From Euonymus europaeus (Eukaryota; Streptophyta; Magnoliopsida; Celastrales; Celastraceae): 64,000 bases of DNA. Below the pieces are notes generated by a model. That model had not been told where the DNA came from and made no database searches. It saw only the letters and a program-made list of their open reading frames with translations. The stretch covers positions 2,254,501 through 2,318,500 of the forward strand of contig OY756967.1 of assembly GCA_963580455.1 (NCBI GenBank). The letters run 5' to 3'. A program made the translations under genes and the position numbers. Position 1 is the stretch's first letter; every line of letters begins with the position of its first letter. Positions 23,635 through 35,588 of this stretch are shown here, one piece after another.

Positions 23635-24330
23635 TCCTTTGCGATCCGATTCAAACTATATAAAACCTCTTCACTATACCCAAGAAAATCATCATCTTCG
23701 GACTCTGGTTCTTGTAGATTGCAGCGATTAAATTCTGAATCCTTCAATTTGGCACATCCATCGCCTACACCACGATCATTTTCCTTGCTTAAAATCTCCT
23801 AGAAGCAACCTGAATTCCTCCTCCAAGTACGACATTATTCTCTATTAAAGCCTGTCTGCTCGATTGATAAAAGAATATCGAGAGTGGCGTCCGATTTGAA
23901 CTCAACCACCGTCGTGTTCAGCTTTGATATCCGATCTAAGGCCTCAATGAACAATTTATCAGCGATGAGTGATAATGTATGAATAGATTTGAAAATAAAG
24001 ATGTATACTTTACGATTCAAATTAAGAAGACATGTAATAGCCTTGTTTAGTTTATTAAAAATAAATACAATGATGCACTCAACACTTATCATTATTAAGA
24101 CTTTTAACTCACATATTGACAACATGATAATGTTTTAGACTCTCGAAACATGACTCTATTAAATGTTAAGTAAATATTACATGCATGTTTTTATTGAATG
24201 GCCATTTCACATGTCATATTTTAAAAAGAAATAAATCGTTTCTCACAAATTCAATCCACTATTTCTACATGTTTTTTGCTTGAGAAACAAGTTGTTTGAT
24301 CATAATGTAAAACAGTCATTGAGATGCTAA

Positions 24331-24464
24331 GAGCATATATAGGAGCAGTTTCAAGCACTTTAAATTGTGCTGACTATATAAATTAATGCTATATGTTCAC
24401 AGTGCGTACAACTTGTCACTTAAAAATATCTTAATTTTTTCCCATAATCTACTTGGAGTAGCCC
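24331..24464. mobile_element. Possible Tourist-like MITE
   Basis: The 134-bp segment is flanked by TAA on both sides (24328-24330 and 24465-24467). It starts GAGCATATATAGGAGCAG and ends CTACTTGGAGTAGCCC. The ends resemble the GAGCATCTCCAA type but pair poorly, so the call is weak. Confidence 0.4.
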
Positions 24465-24627
24465 TAAATTGATTAATAGTAATATTTTGTGGGACCCCAT
24501 GTAGCTAACTAATTGTTTTGTTGTCACTTTTTTTTATCTGTATCATCCCTCCTCTCCTTTTTCTCTATATATCTCCTCTTTCCTCTCTCGCTCACAGCTC
24601 ATTCAAGCCGACGCTGATATCTCTAAA

Positions 24628-24747
24628 ATGACAATGATTTTCAAGCCACTATGCAACTTCGTACCAGGCCTCCTCTGCATTGTTGTTGTTGGTGATGATA
24701 GTTATAGAGATGATGGCGGCGATGCTCCTGTTGAAGTTGTGTTGTAG
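24628..24747 (+). CDS. Short open frame with promoter-like upstream, unrecognised
   Basis: A 39-residue frame (starts MTMIFKPLCNFVPGLLC, hydrophobic in the first half, ends PVEVVL). Upstream there is a TATA-like CTATATATC at about 24564 and a CT-rich leader. There is no known family, and chance is a serious alternative. It also lies between a MITE relic and AT-rich DNA, so it could be a fragment. Confidence 0.15.
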   Translation: MTMIFKPLCNFVPGLLCIVVVGDDSYRDDGGDAPVEVVL

Positions 24748-26340
24748 TTTGTAGGTGTCTGTTTGTTCTGGATGCTCTAACAAGTAACAAACAAGGTTAT
24801 GTAACCCACAAGAAGAAATATATATGATGTAAAAAGGTAAATAATTTTTTGCACACAAAATTTTTAGTAGTGGACGAAATTAGGGATAAACATAATACAT
24901 GTATACTTTGTCCCTATCTAATATGCAGTGAAACTATTTTTAAGAATTTAACTTATTATACGTTTTACCTTTAGTATCAAATGGACTATATTTTCGAAAA
25001 GTCGCAATGGAATCCTCTATGTAGGCGCCTTTCCAAAATTCCCCTTCCTCTTTTCTATTTAAGAGGTGCCCATTTCATTATAAAAGCATTTGAAATTTCA
25101 AAAAGGTCCTTGATATATGTAAGAATTCTTCATCAATTCATCTCTTCTTCGCTTGATTATTCGCTTTGTATTTTGGAAAGGCACCCCTCGACATGGTCAC
25201 TTTCAAAAGTATATTCCTTTTTTAAAAAGGAAAAGCAAAGCATAATAATACAAATAAATGGCGGACACAATGACATAAGGATAACAAAAATAATATTTAT
25301 GACTCACTCGATAAGCTTATATTTGCTTGTAATACGATATATATATTAAGCTCCAATTTGAAATAAGATATGAGAAATTTATCAATATTGCTTTTAAACT
25401 GAATTAAATGCAATAATAATGACAGAAATTAAATAAAATTCATATTCTATTAATATTTTAAATACGGATCGAACTAATAACATGTTGATTACTAGAAAGT
25501 TGACTTGAAATGACAAAATTTTGTTTAATGCTGTGTAGCACTTATTTTTCACATATATCTTTCGCCTAACTTCTTGATTTTTGCAAGCAATCAATATTTA
25601 ATTTATCACATTTTATCTTTTATTTTTTGGCTAATATTCTTTCATTCACAGTGAAAATGTTTAGCATGATTAATCCACGATAAATCCTGTTCTAAGAAGG
25701 CAATTTTCGATGAGTGTGAATATGAGGAGAATTGTGAGATGAACATTGTTATGTTTGATATGAAAGAAAGATAGTAAACACGGGTGTTATGATTTTAATT
25801 TTATAATTTTCACATTATCTTTTTTTCTTTAGTTTTTACTAATACTAGAAACCTAATTTTTTTGTACGTAAAAAGAATAATATACATTATAAATTAAGTG
25901 ATTGTGATTACCCATTAATAAGATAAAAAGTAAATGATTTTTTAAACATCAACACATATTACTCTCTCTCATAGAGATAAGAGAAACTCAAAACTTATTT
26001 AATTGTGTATTATTATAATATATTTTTAAAAACAACCTAAAATATATATTATAACCTAAAATTGAAAACAGAGAATTTCGCTCCTCCTCAAAACACAAAC
26101 CAACAAATGCCCCGCTCCCTCCGAGTGAAATTTACGCTGGCCAAGTGGCCATACATTTTTTACACTTTAAAAAAAATAAAAACAAAATTTAAACACAGAT
26201 TTCCACCGACGTCTTGCTCTCTTTCTCATCTGCTCTTTCCAGATCTGATAAGCTTTTACGATTACCTTCACTCACACAAAAAACTTCCATACTTACAAGC
26301 TCATAATCTCAACAACAGAAGCTAAAAATAGAGTTAAGTA
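24748..26340. other. AT-rich intergenic region
   Basis: No gene is supported apart from the inverted-repeat pair at 25022-25187. The last ~250 bases (about 26090-26340) are less AT-rich and CT-containing and probably form the promoter and 5' UTR of the next gene. Confidence 0.5.
25022..25187. repeat. MITE-like inverted repeat pair
   Basis: GCGCCTTTCCAAAA at about 25025-25038 is matched by the inverse TTTTGGAAAGGCACCCC at 25171-25187, about 130 bp apart. The size and symmetry suggest a small non-autonomous DNA transposon. No clear target duplication was found. Confidence 0.4.
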
Positions 26341-29300
26341 ATGAGGTACAGAGAATCAAGAAAAAAACGACGTTTCGTTCCCACACTACTCATAGCATGT
26401 GCAGCTTTCACTGTCGTCGGATTGTTGATACTAACCGTGAGATCCATTGATCCTCCACCGGCCGTAGATTTCCCTACGAACAAGTTCGATTTAGATTCAG
26501 TTTCGAACACTACCGACCTGAGCGATGGCCATCGGGAGAATCGCAGCGAGAAGAGCAAAAGCGGCGAGGAGTACAAGAAATCGTGTGCTACGGTGGAGGA
26601 GATGGGCAAGCCTTTCAGGAGAGGTGCTTGGAAGGAGAGTCTCAGAGTTAGGCGTATAATTCAACACCACTTCGACATAAACGGTACTGTAGCTATGTTC
26701 GGTTGCTGAGAATTTATAGGACGCAGAAAGAAACTCTAACATCTTAAAGATAAATATATATATCCTGTTATTTCAATTATCCAGACTATTTCCATGACCT
26801 TATGCTTATCTGTTAGCAAATTTTTTTGTGATAAAGTCCTGGTGTGTAGGAGACATGGATGAAAGGATGATAACATCTTATATGCAAATGTACTATATCA
26901 ATTCTGATTAATCATCGGCTAGATCTGATTTTAATAACATTTGAGAATTCCCTGTGAGTGATCAGGAATGCATTTCTTAATTGTTTTGAAGACTTCGTTC
27001 TCATTTTTTCCCTCGCTTTTCTGGATTAGGTTTGATGGCAGTTGTGTTTGTAGAGTATTATTGACACACCTAGAAAGGGAAAAGATGTGAATAAAAATGA
27101 TTAATCTAATTAAGTAGGTACTGTCTTTGCCTATATGGATACATAGAAAGTGCAGTCAACCAATTGAATTGATTGAGTAGAAAGACAAGGGAAAGTTATG
27201 CGAACAAAACTTATGTATGACACCTTAAGACAAAGGAATGCAATGATATATTCATACAAAAAATTTATACACTGAAGCTCCATCCAAGATTGGTTACATT
27301 GGCTGAACGGAAAGTGATAGGAGTTTGTCAATTTTATGTCTCCTTGAAGAGTTATATTGGAGTGTCTTTTACTGGAAAAAGCTATGACTTTTGATATGTA
27401 AGTAATGTGCCTCACACATTTAATTGAATATCAGGTGCTTCAAGAGTCCGCAATCTTCCTCCAGAACATTTCTGTGGACACGGTTTTGTGTTAGGAAAAG
27501 CATCTGAAGCAGGTTTTGGCAATGAGATGTACAAGCTCTTAAATGCTGCTGCTTTGAGCATAATGCTGAACCGGTCGCTGATAATTGGGCAAACCAGGCA
27601 TATTGGTTCTTTCTTAGGCCTTTCTGTTTTTTGTTTCCGTGTTGGCATAATCAGTAAACAATTTCAATTATTTGCAATGTAGATGTTTTCATATTATGGT
27701 ATTCTAGATTCTCTATCACATGCGACTCTAGTTTAGGCTATTCCTCTATTGATGCGATAGTTCGCTTGAATCGCTTCACTGCTCTGGTCTCACAGTTCAT
27801 CCTATGCAAACTTTGTGTGGGATAATATCCAATTCGATTCATAGGGTCAAGGGATGAAGTGCAGTATATGCGTTATACAAAAATCAGATTTTACCTAGTT
27901 TTATGTCTTTTTTTTGCTTCTATTTCTTCTGATTATTGCTTCACTTTCTTCAGGGGCAAATATCCTTTTGGAGATCACATTTCTTATTCTGGCCATTCCT
28001 TTACGATGAGAGAATTAAAGCATCTTTGGAGACAAAATAAGTGTGTGAACAAATATGAAAGGCATCTGGTAATTAGGGTGGATGAGTTTGGGAGACCGAA
28101 AGAAACAGATGTTCTATGTAGTAATTGGAAGAAATGGAAGCAACCTATCATATGGTAAAGCAACCTTTGATACCGAACTCAGTTTTCCTTGGCTTTCATT
28201 GTGACACTACTTGCCATACTGCTGTAGGTTCCAAAACACTACAGATGCTGTGGCCAGTCAGTTTTTCTTGAAGAATGTACACCCTGAGATGAGGAATGCT
28301 GCTTTTGATTTATTTGGAAAGCCAGATTCTCTCCATTCTCGCCCTAATGTTTTTGGGGAGTTGATGAAAGTTCTTATATCTCCTTCAAAGGATGTTGAGG
28401 AGGCAGTCAATTGGGTTCTTAGTGGTGAGAGGGATCCGGACATTTCGTTGCATATGCGGATGCTTATGAATAGGTATTTCTGCCTTTTTTTGTTGTTGTT
28501 CAGTTCTTACGAAATGTGCTTTTGTTACAGTGGGTGAGTAGGGTAGACATTTGTATTAGAAATAATGCGATTGATATAATAGAGATTTTTTGTGTCGACT
28601 AAATGAGAATGCATGTGTACAATCTACATCTCAATAGAATGGGAGAAAGGAAAAGGATTGGGTTTTTTTCCTCCTTTTCTTTTTGGCTTTCAAAGTGGAA
28701 TAAGAGCTGGATTGCATGCTTAAACTGACATATATATATGCCTTAAGAAGATAACCAAGGACTCAGGAAACAGAAGTGGACAGATTGCTATATCATGTGT
28801 AGATGTTTCTCAAAATGGCTTCAGACAATCAATAATGCTGTTCTTGTGTCCTTCATTTCAGGTCTGTGAGAGGTCTACAGGCAGCATTGAGTTGCGTCAG
28901 AAAAGCCATGATGGCATTACCGAATGGTTCAAAACCTAGGGTGGTTTTAGTATCAGATACTCCAACTCTTGTAAACACCCTTGCTCAGAATATAAGCGAA
29001 TTTGCAGAGGTAATTAAATTCTCTGCTTTGTAAATGACAGTGTGTCACAATTACATGGTAATGCACGACACACTTGTACTCTAGCTGAATCTCGAAACTG
29101 TTTTTCTACTCTTCTCGTCCTTTTCTGGTTGAGTTAATTATCTTCTTTATCTTATTCTGAGTTGAAATTTCAAATCAGCACTTTAAGGTTGCACCAATAC
29201 ACTTTAAACTTTCATACTAGTTTGTTCTAATACAGATTTTTCTTACCAGGTTCTTCGTTTTGATTATAAAAACTTCAGAGGAGATATTGCTCAAAAGAAT

Positions 29301-29932
29301 AACTTGAAAAGTTTAGATTTTCGAGTGAAGGATTGGGGACCTGCACCTAGATGGGTTGCATTTGTGGACTTCTTCCTTGCATCACGTGCTAAGCATGCCG
29401 TTGTATCTGGAGCTCATAAGCGTGTTGGGACTACTTATGCTCAGTTGATTGCAGCACTGGCAGCAGCAAACCATCTTGGTAATTCTGAACCACTGACCCA
29501 CTCTCAATTACCCTAAATCATTTTTCAATAGAAAATGAATTATATCTTTTTGCAAAATGCTCCTTCCACATCTGATCATTTCTGTGTTATATTTCAGGGG
29601 AAGATTCTGCTGATTCAAAATTTTCATTCATAAGCAGCTTCCAGAGTAATCTGTTGACAGATGGTTTAAGGTTGCAGGTTGGATGGGGACATGTATGGAA
29701 CAGATTTGCCGGTCAATTAAGTTGCCACAACCAGCCTAATCAATGTGCTTTCACGCCACTTCTCCCTCCAGCTTGGTGGGATGATCTGTGGCAATCTCCC
29801 ATCCCTCGTGATATTCGTAGGCTTGCGACATATGGCATTTTTCTAACTGACTTTGGCACAATTGATGAAGTGGAACTTCAGTCTTTCTGTAGCTCAAAGA
29901 AAAATAAGGTGAAAACTGTCTTAATCATCTAA
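26341..29932 (+). CDS. Plant type II membrane protein, possible glycosyltransferase-like (O-fucosyltransferase-like)
   Basis: Seven exons: 26341-26683, 27435-27597, 27954-28154, 28228-28473, 28862-29009, 29250-29478 and 29598-29932. They sum to 1665 nt, 554 residues. A basic start (MRYRESRKKRR) is followed by one membrane helix (about residues 13-33), then a long lumenal part. The short cytosolic tail, single anchor and lumenal body are the plan of Golgi glycosyltransferases. Stretches such as GFGNEMYKLLNAAALSIMLN and DISLHMRMLMNRSVRG suggest a fucosyltransferase-like fold, an inference only. The protein resembles uncharacterised plant transmembrane proteins. Intron 2 must use a GC donor (27598-27599), because only AG|GC keeps the frame into exon 3 (GKYPFGDH). 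The other introns are GT-AG. Confidence 0.85.
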
Positions 29933-31084
29933 TTGATGAAGATGAACTTCAGCGTAGTGAGATTCACACATTTAGATGATTCATTTTTTTTGTACTACTG
30001 GAACCGCACGGTCATACAAAAATTCATTGATGCCTACAGTTCCATCGGTTATAAGTTCTAGGGTTTAGGTTTGTAGCTTGTCGCAACTCAAGGATTGTCA
30101 GTATCAGGTGTGGAGAAAGTTTTGGTTGTCTACAGCCTTCAGGGCCTGGAAAATGGTGGAAGAAACAATAGGTGGGCTCACATTTGCACAAAAATTTAAC
30201 AAGATACCAAGTGCCTCCTGGGCCCATATAGTCCCAGCCCCACGCGATTGAGGTTAACACGGGATCTAACGGGCGGGTGGGCCAAAATATTTTTTTAAAA
30301 GTCCTAAAAGGTCATAAATATATGATGAAAATGTTATATATTGTGTTGTATTCCTAACTTTACAAGTGTGAGGTTGTGTTTTTAAATTTGAAAATATGAA
30401 AACAGAATCAAATCTTTTGACTTTGATGACTCTCACATAGATTATGGATGTTCTAAGGATAATTTTCTTGGGAATATCTAACATTATCACATATATAATA
30501 TTTAACAAGATAAATTTAATAGTATTTTTTTAGAATAAAAACTAATTTTATATGTGGAAAATAATGGATCGGTTGAGTCCAAAGTTTTTTTTAACACCGA
30601 ACCTACCCAATCCATTAACCGCGACTTGCCGCCGGCGCACAGAATTTCATATCCTGGCTCAGATTTTTTTGTCAGCATAATTGAGGACGACTGTGACTAG
30701 TCTCGGGCTTAAATTAACACATTTTAATTATCTCAAACTCCAAAAACAAAAAATGGTGTTTCTTTCCAGTTTCTAAGGAATTTAATTAATTAATAGGCGT
30801 TATCCAAAACTTCAAATGCAATGAAAATCCGTACATATTGTTTACCGATTATTTTACTTTCACATAATCATAAAATACTGGTGCTAAAAAACTTTAAATA
30901 TTGATCTTTCGAACTGTTTAAAAAAAATTAAGCAAAAAATTAGTGTAAAGACAGATCCGTCAGGATCGGGCACAAGTTCTTTCTTGGTTAGGGTTACTCT
31001 TATCAGGTTCAAATTTCAGTCACTCCGAGAATATCCCAGGTCTCTCTCTCTATCTCATAAACGCACCTCTCGATTCGTTTTCAG
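29933..31084. other. Intergenic region before the MUB gene
   Basis: Mostly AT-rich; a patch near 30220-30290 (GGGCGGGTGGGCC) and 30590-30640 looks like worn repeat DNA. CT-rich sequence near 31040-31060 belongs to the 5' UTR of the next gene. No gene seen. Confidence 0.45.
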
Positions 31085-31200
31085 GTATTCATTCATTTTG
31101 CTAGTTGATTTTAATTTTAATTTACGATTTCTTGAGTAGTGTTTGATTGGAGGTTTTATGGTTTCTATTAATTTCTTGCGGTTTCTTGGGCTCCAAACAG
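31085..31200 (+). other. Probable 5' UTR intron of the MUB gene
   Basis: Donor TTTTCAG|GTATTC and acceptor CCAAACAG|GGCTT bracket 116 bp in the leader, about 150 bp upstream of the start codon. Leader introns are common in plant genes; this one is inferred from splice-site fit only. Confidence 0.5.
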
Positions 31201-31350
31201 GGCTTATATATTACATACTGGAAGGAATCGCGAAGAGATACTTCGCATACTTATGAGCTTCTGTGTTGTGTGGTGTATCGGGTCTTGCTGAAATTTGAAG
31301 AGAGGTTTCAGCTGGTTTAGACGCGTTGGTGGGCGTTTAAGGGAGCTCCA

Positions 31351-34300
31351 ATGCCGGAGGAGGACCTGGTAGAGCTCAAATTTCGATTGTACGATGGATC
31401 CGATATCGGACCGTTCAGGTACTCGCCAGCGGCTACGGTGGCCATGCTCAAGGAGAGAATTGTCTCTGAGTGGCCCAAAGGTCAGGAGTTAGATTTTTTT
31501 ATTATTTTTGATGGTTTACGAAATTATTTTTGTTGAATTTCTGCTCGAGTTATAGTTTCTTGATCTAGTCTTTGTGATGGATTACACTGTAGTACTGTAG
31601 TATGCTTCCTTTTACGTGGTTTGATTGCATTGGGGTTTTCCTTAAATCATTCTCCTTTTCATTTTTTTATTTTTTGTTATGTTAAGGCCTTCACCAAGTT
31701 GCATTTATTCTAGTCAATAGAGATTAGAGGTTATGTCTTGTTTTCTCATGCCATAAGGTTCAAAACAGTGGAAATTTGAACTCTCCCCCAGTGATTCTGT
31801 CGATTGGTATGATGATCAGCATTTTCTATTTGGCGAATCCTGGTAGAGGTATACAAATCATAAAATTTTGTTTACTTTGAAACAAACTCATGCACGTGAA
31901 AGAAAATCTATCTGCTTCTTACTAATATGCATTCATAATTTAGTATGGCAGTTAATAGTTGACATTCATCACTCATGTTTTACTTCAAGTTATTTTAAGA
32001 AGTAACTAAATTAGTAAATTGTATCTTTAGTATTTTCAATATTTCTGTATGCCTGAAATGCAAGATTATAATCATGTAGAGGAATGTAGAAATGTTTGTG
32101 TGCAATTTTTTTTTCTGCACTTGTTTTTTTCCCTTCACAGTTTTGGGTCATGGAGGCGCAGTTAATAGTTGACATTCATCACTCATGTTTTACTTCAAGT
32201 TATTTTAAGAAGTAACTAAATTAGTAAATTGTATCTTTAGTATTTTCAATATTTCTGTATGCCTGAAATGCAAGATTATAATCATGTAGAGGAATGTAGA
32301 AATGTTTGTGTGCAATTTTTTTTTCTGCACTTGTTTTTTTCCTTTCACAGTTTTGGGTCATGGAGGCATCCGATGCAGCGCCACATTTTTTATTTTGAGT
32401 TTGTGTCTTCAATTTCATAGTTGTATTCGTTCTTGCGTATTTACATCAATATCTAATCAACGATCTTTCCCTAGATGTCATCTTTTGTTACTATTCCCTT
32501 CTTGTATTTCCCTTTTCTTTAGTTAGTATATATGGACTGGATAGCCTGGATTCCATATCTATGTGAAAACAATTTGTCTTCCTTGTATTATTTTCTCTAT
32601 GCTTCTCCCCCTTGCAAGTGCTCTCATCTGATGTCCTAATCCAGGTAGTAACTTTAAGTTCTCTTTTTTGATTGTTTTTGTACTGCTCGTGTGTTTTCTT
32701 CTCTTTAACATTATATTAACACAATTAAACATTTTGTTAACTTTAGTACAATAAGTGTAATTGGAGAGGCCACGATCTGGTGTGATGGTAGCGAAGAGGA
32801 AGTGCGAGTTTTGAGAGTGGCCACTTTATGCAAATGTTGAAGATTTCGATTGTATTTAGATTTTTCCAGTCAAGCAACAACCCCCTGCTTTTGTAGGACT
32901 GGCTGTGGGTTCTGGCCTTGTCAATTGATAACTGGAAAAATCTCATTTGCTTCCACTTTTACAGGCCTTCCTAAATTTGATATTTTCATTGACTACTGTC
33001 GTCTCCTATTTATCACTTTCCTTCCAGCAATGGCCATGAAAAAAATGTGTTATTGGGACAAAATTTGCTTCTACTTTAGTGCTGTCATACAATTGATCCT
33101 TTGTTGCATATGTTGTCGTATGCTATTTATCTCTTTCCTTCCAGCAATGGCCGTGAAAAAATGTGTTATGACAACAAAAATATGCTTTTACTTTACCTTG
33201 CTTTCCTATATTTGATATTTTCGTTGAATTTTGTTGCCTCCAATTTATCACCTCCAATTGAATGATATATATGCGCATTAAATTTTTTGGAAAAAAAATC
33301 TCTGAGTCGTACGGGCATCAGATATTATGGCGCCGATACCTAGTTCATGTAAGTCCTAGAATGCCACCTGCATGTCTTGCAAATATAGGCTCTGTTATTG
33401 GATTGTTTCCTACTGCCTGCATACCTTGTGAAGGTAGCTACAAATTGGTAAATCATTAGAAACTTCGTCTCAATACTTGTCTTTATGCCTTTGGACTGAA
33501 AATGCTGCCGATTAAATGACACTTGGCACACCAGTTTGGGCCATGCGGCAGTTGTTTTGGGCGTTTCCAAGCAAGTCAATCAAGCTTATGCATACAAACG
33601 CCAACCAGTAATGAGGTATCTGGTCATAACTAAAAGAACAACCCACTAAAATAATGATGGGCTACTTCATAATAGTTGTTTTCTGATTGCAATGGTGAGT
33701 TTGACATGAAATGGATTTGTATGGTGGTTACCCAGGAGATACATCAGAGTCTTATTTTGCTTTCAAGTAGCTTCCTTGCTTGGACCATTACTAACCATCC
33801 TGTGACTAGCTTTTTGAACAAAAATCAGAGTTACAGGAGGTATTAAACATCTTGCAATTGAGATGATTCAATGTAAGTCAAAGAAGACTCGCGCAAATTA
33901 CTACACTCATGTCACTGGTCATGGGCACAACATGAGGCCCACAACAATCTTGCTTTTGATTGCAAACACTTAGAATTTGCCCTGTTTATAGTAGATGATG
34001 TATGAGTGAGCGGAATTATGCAAGGGTTTAAGTTTGTGTATGTCAAATATGTCGGGACCATTCCCTTTCTTTGCACTTGCACAGTGAATCAGTTGTCTGT
34101 TCTTATCATGAGCAATTCTCATTGACCAGTTTTAGCTAACATTTCTGCCTTGATATTGTTACCTTCCATGGATTAACTCTTATGTTTGTTCATTGGCTTT
34201 GAATACCGTTTTGTTGAGTGAGAAATTATGTTACTTTCTTTCATGTGCAGTTCTAACATTCTGCTCTGCCTTAGATAAAAAATTTGCACCTAAAGCTGCA

Positions 34301-34832
34301 AATGACGTCAAGCTGATAAATGCTGGGAAAATTTTAGAAAACAACAGGACTGTTGGCCAGTGTAGAGTACCTTTTGGCGAGCTTCCAAAAAGTGTCATCA
34401 CCATGCATGTTGTTGTGCAGCCATCTTTAGCAAAAGCAAAAACAGGTAGTTCCTTCCTCAATTATTGGGCAATATTCTATCTTTCCGATAGTATCGTTAA
34501 TGGATTCCACATTTTTTTCACCTTCTATATAGTATTATGAATCATCAGATACTAGTATCATATTTAGAGTATTTACTACTTCTTCTTCTTCTTCTTCTTC
34601 TTCCTCTCTCTCTCTCGCTCTCTGTGACAACTTGGCATTAACTCGTAATCTCAAACTAGAATGCATAGTAATTATTAGTGGTGCATGTTAGTCCCTGATA
34701 GATCCATTTTTCTGTCTTTTTGTGCTTCCTTTGAATAGACTAGAAATTAAATATTTGTACTTGTCTCTCTAAACAGAGAAGAAGGTGGATGAGGCCCCAA
34801 AGAAGAATCTATGTTCATGTACCATTATGTAA
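31351..34832 (+). CDS. MUB: Membrane-anchored ubiquitin-fold protein (MUB)
   Basis: MUBs are prenylated ubiquitin-fold proteins that sit on the plasma membrane and dock particular E2 enzymes. Three exons, 31351-31480, 34275-34445 and 34777-34832, give exactly 118 residues, the usual MUB length. Exon 1 reads MPEEDLVELKFRLYDGSDIG. Exon 2 holds the rest of the ubiquitin-like fold (VKLINAGKILENNRTVGQCR, MHVVVQP). Exon 3 ends with a CaaX prenylation box, CTIM, with a second Cys two residues upstream that could be palmitoylated. Introns are GT-AG in phase 1. Intron 1 is about 2.8 kb and contains tandem duplications. Which MUB paralogue this is cannot be told. Confidence 0.93.
31948..32367. repeat. 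210-bp tandem duplication in MUB intron 1
   Basis: Copy 1 (31948-32157) and copy 2 (32158-32367) follow directly. They begin GCAGTTAATAGTTGACATTC and end TTTTGGGTCATGGAGGC. They differ at one base seen (CCCTT versus CCTTT near the end), so the duplication is recent. Confidence 0.92.
32945..33245. repeat. Diverged tandem repeat, unit about 110 bp
   Basis: TTTCCTTCCAGCAATGGCC occurs near 33019 and again near 33133, each followed by GTGAAAAAA or ATGAAAAAA-like sequence and a TTTGCTT..ACTTTA block. A third partial unit follows. Older than the 210-bp duplication in the same intron. Confidence 0.6.
34573..34623 (+). repeat. (CTT)n/(CT)n microsatellite in MUB intron 2
   Basis: A run of TTC/CTT repeats passes into CT repeats between exons 2 and 3. 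No other function is implied. Confidence 0.85.
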
Positions 34833-35588
34833 GAGAGAGTGACCTTGATTTGTCTAGCATGCAAAATTACAGCGTGCTGGGGCCTTGAAAATGGTTGGAA
34901 CTGGGGGAAACAATGTAAAACAGTTCCATCTCTCACCAGATCTGGTTTGTTGGAGGGTACGGTGTATGTGTTGTGATGTATTTGCGTTCTATAAGATTGG
35001 TTGTTGGTTGTATCTTTGTAGCTCAAAAAAACCTACCAATATTTGTCATAAACCAAACATATGAATTCAATACTCCTAGGATTTGTGCATTAGCATCTGC
35101 TGTTAAATGTATCACTTAAATTGTGGACAGTTCAGTTTCTTTGTGAAGAAATTAGTGAAAGAAAGATTGTGATTTACTTGCAAGAAAGCTTTTAGTTGAG
35201 GTTTTTGCGGCGAAGTCGGAGTAGTCTATTACTCTGACAGGCAACTAATGTTTTGCATTGAATATGGAACAAACAATGATAAAACCAAAGCACAGGTTCT
35301 GCAGAACAAGGTACCTCCTTCAAACTAGTAATCATGTGGAACGCACTTAATTCCAAATAAAACAATTATTTTCTCCTCAATATTATTAAAACATAGTCAT
35401 TATACATGGAACGAATTAATAAAATAGAGACCTAAGCGTTTTCTACCAATAGAAACAAAAAAAGCCATCCTTTTCCTTTCTCGTACGTTGTGCGAAGTAA
35501 ATTGCTTAAACAAAAAACATTTAGAAAAGAAACTCCAATAAACGAAAGCCAGAATCCATGCAATGTGAAGAAGCTTCATCAAAGCATT

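Larger units (their letters stand above)
16939..23965 (-). pseudogene. EXO70 exocyst subunit pseudogene, interrupted by two transposons
   Basis: EXO70 tethers secretory vesicles to the plasma membrane. Pieces in correct minus-strand order are: N-proximal (23960-23640, IEALDRISKLNTT and YSEEVLYSLNRIAK), then 18555-18210 (EMLSRGHESECCELY, FDECLINLGFRKISVDEMQK), then 18210-17370 (YSLTRYTMNYLK, SQLMRVMDL, LYKDTSLSSIFMMNDG, MGDTWCRERSS, ERETWNKLL), then the C-terminal end 17050-16939 (AEDIENAIDELFEGNP). Damage includes a frameshift after DEMQK, a stop near 18271, a one-base shift after MRVMDL near 17800, three stops around 17490-17570, a MITE in the C-terminal exon and a copia element after IAK. 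The N-terminal ~150-200 residues expected of EXO70 are not found. The gene is dead. Confidence 0.88.

Noticed and set aside
32302..32526. Open frame in MUB intron 1
   Set aside because: Lies inside and beyond the 210-bp tandem duplication, with no domain and no splice link to the MUB exons.
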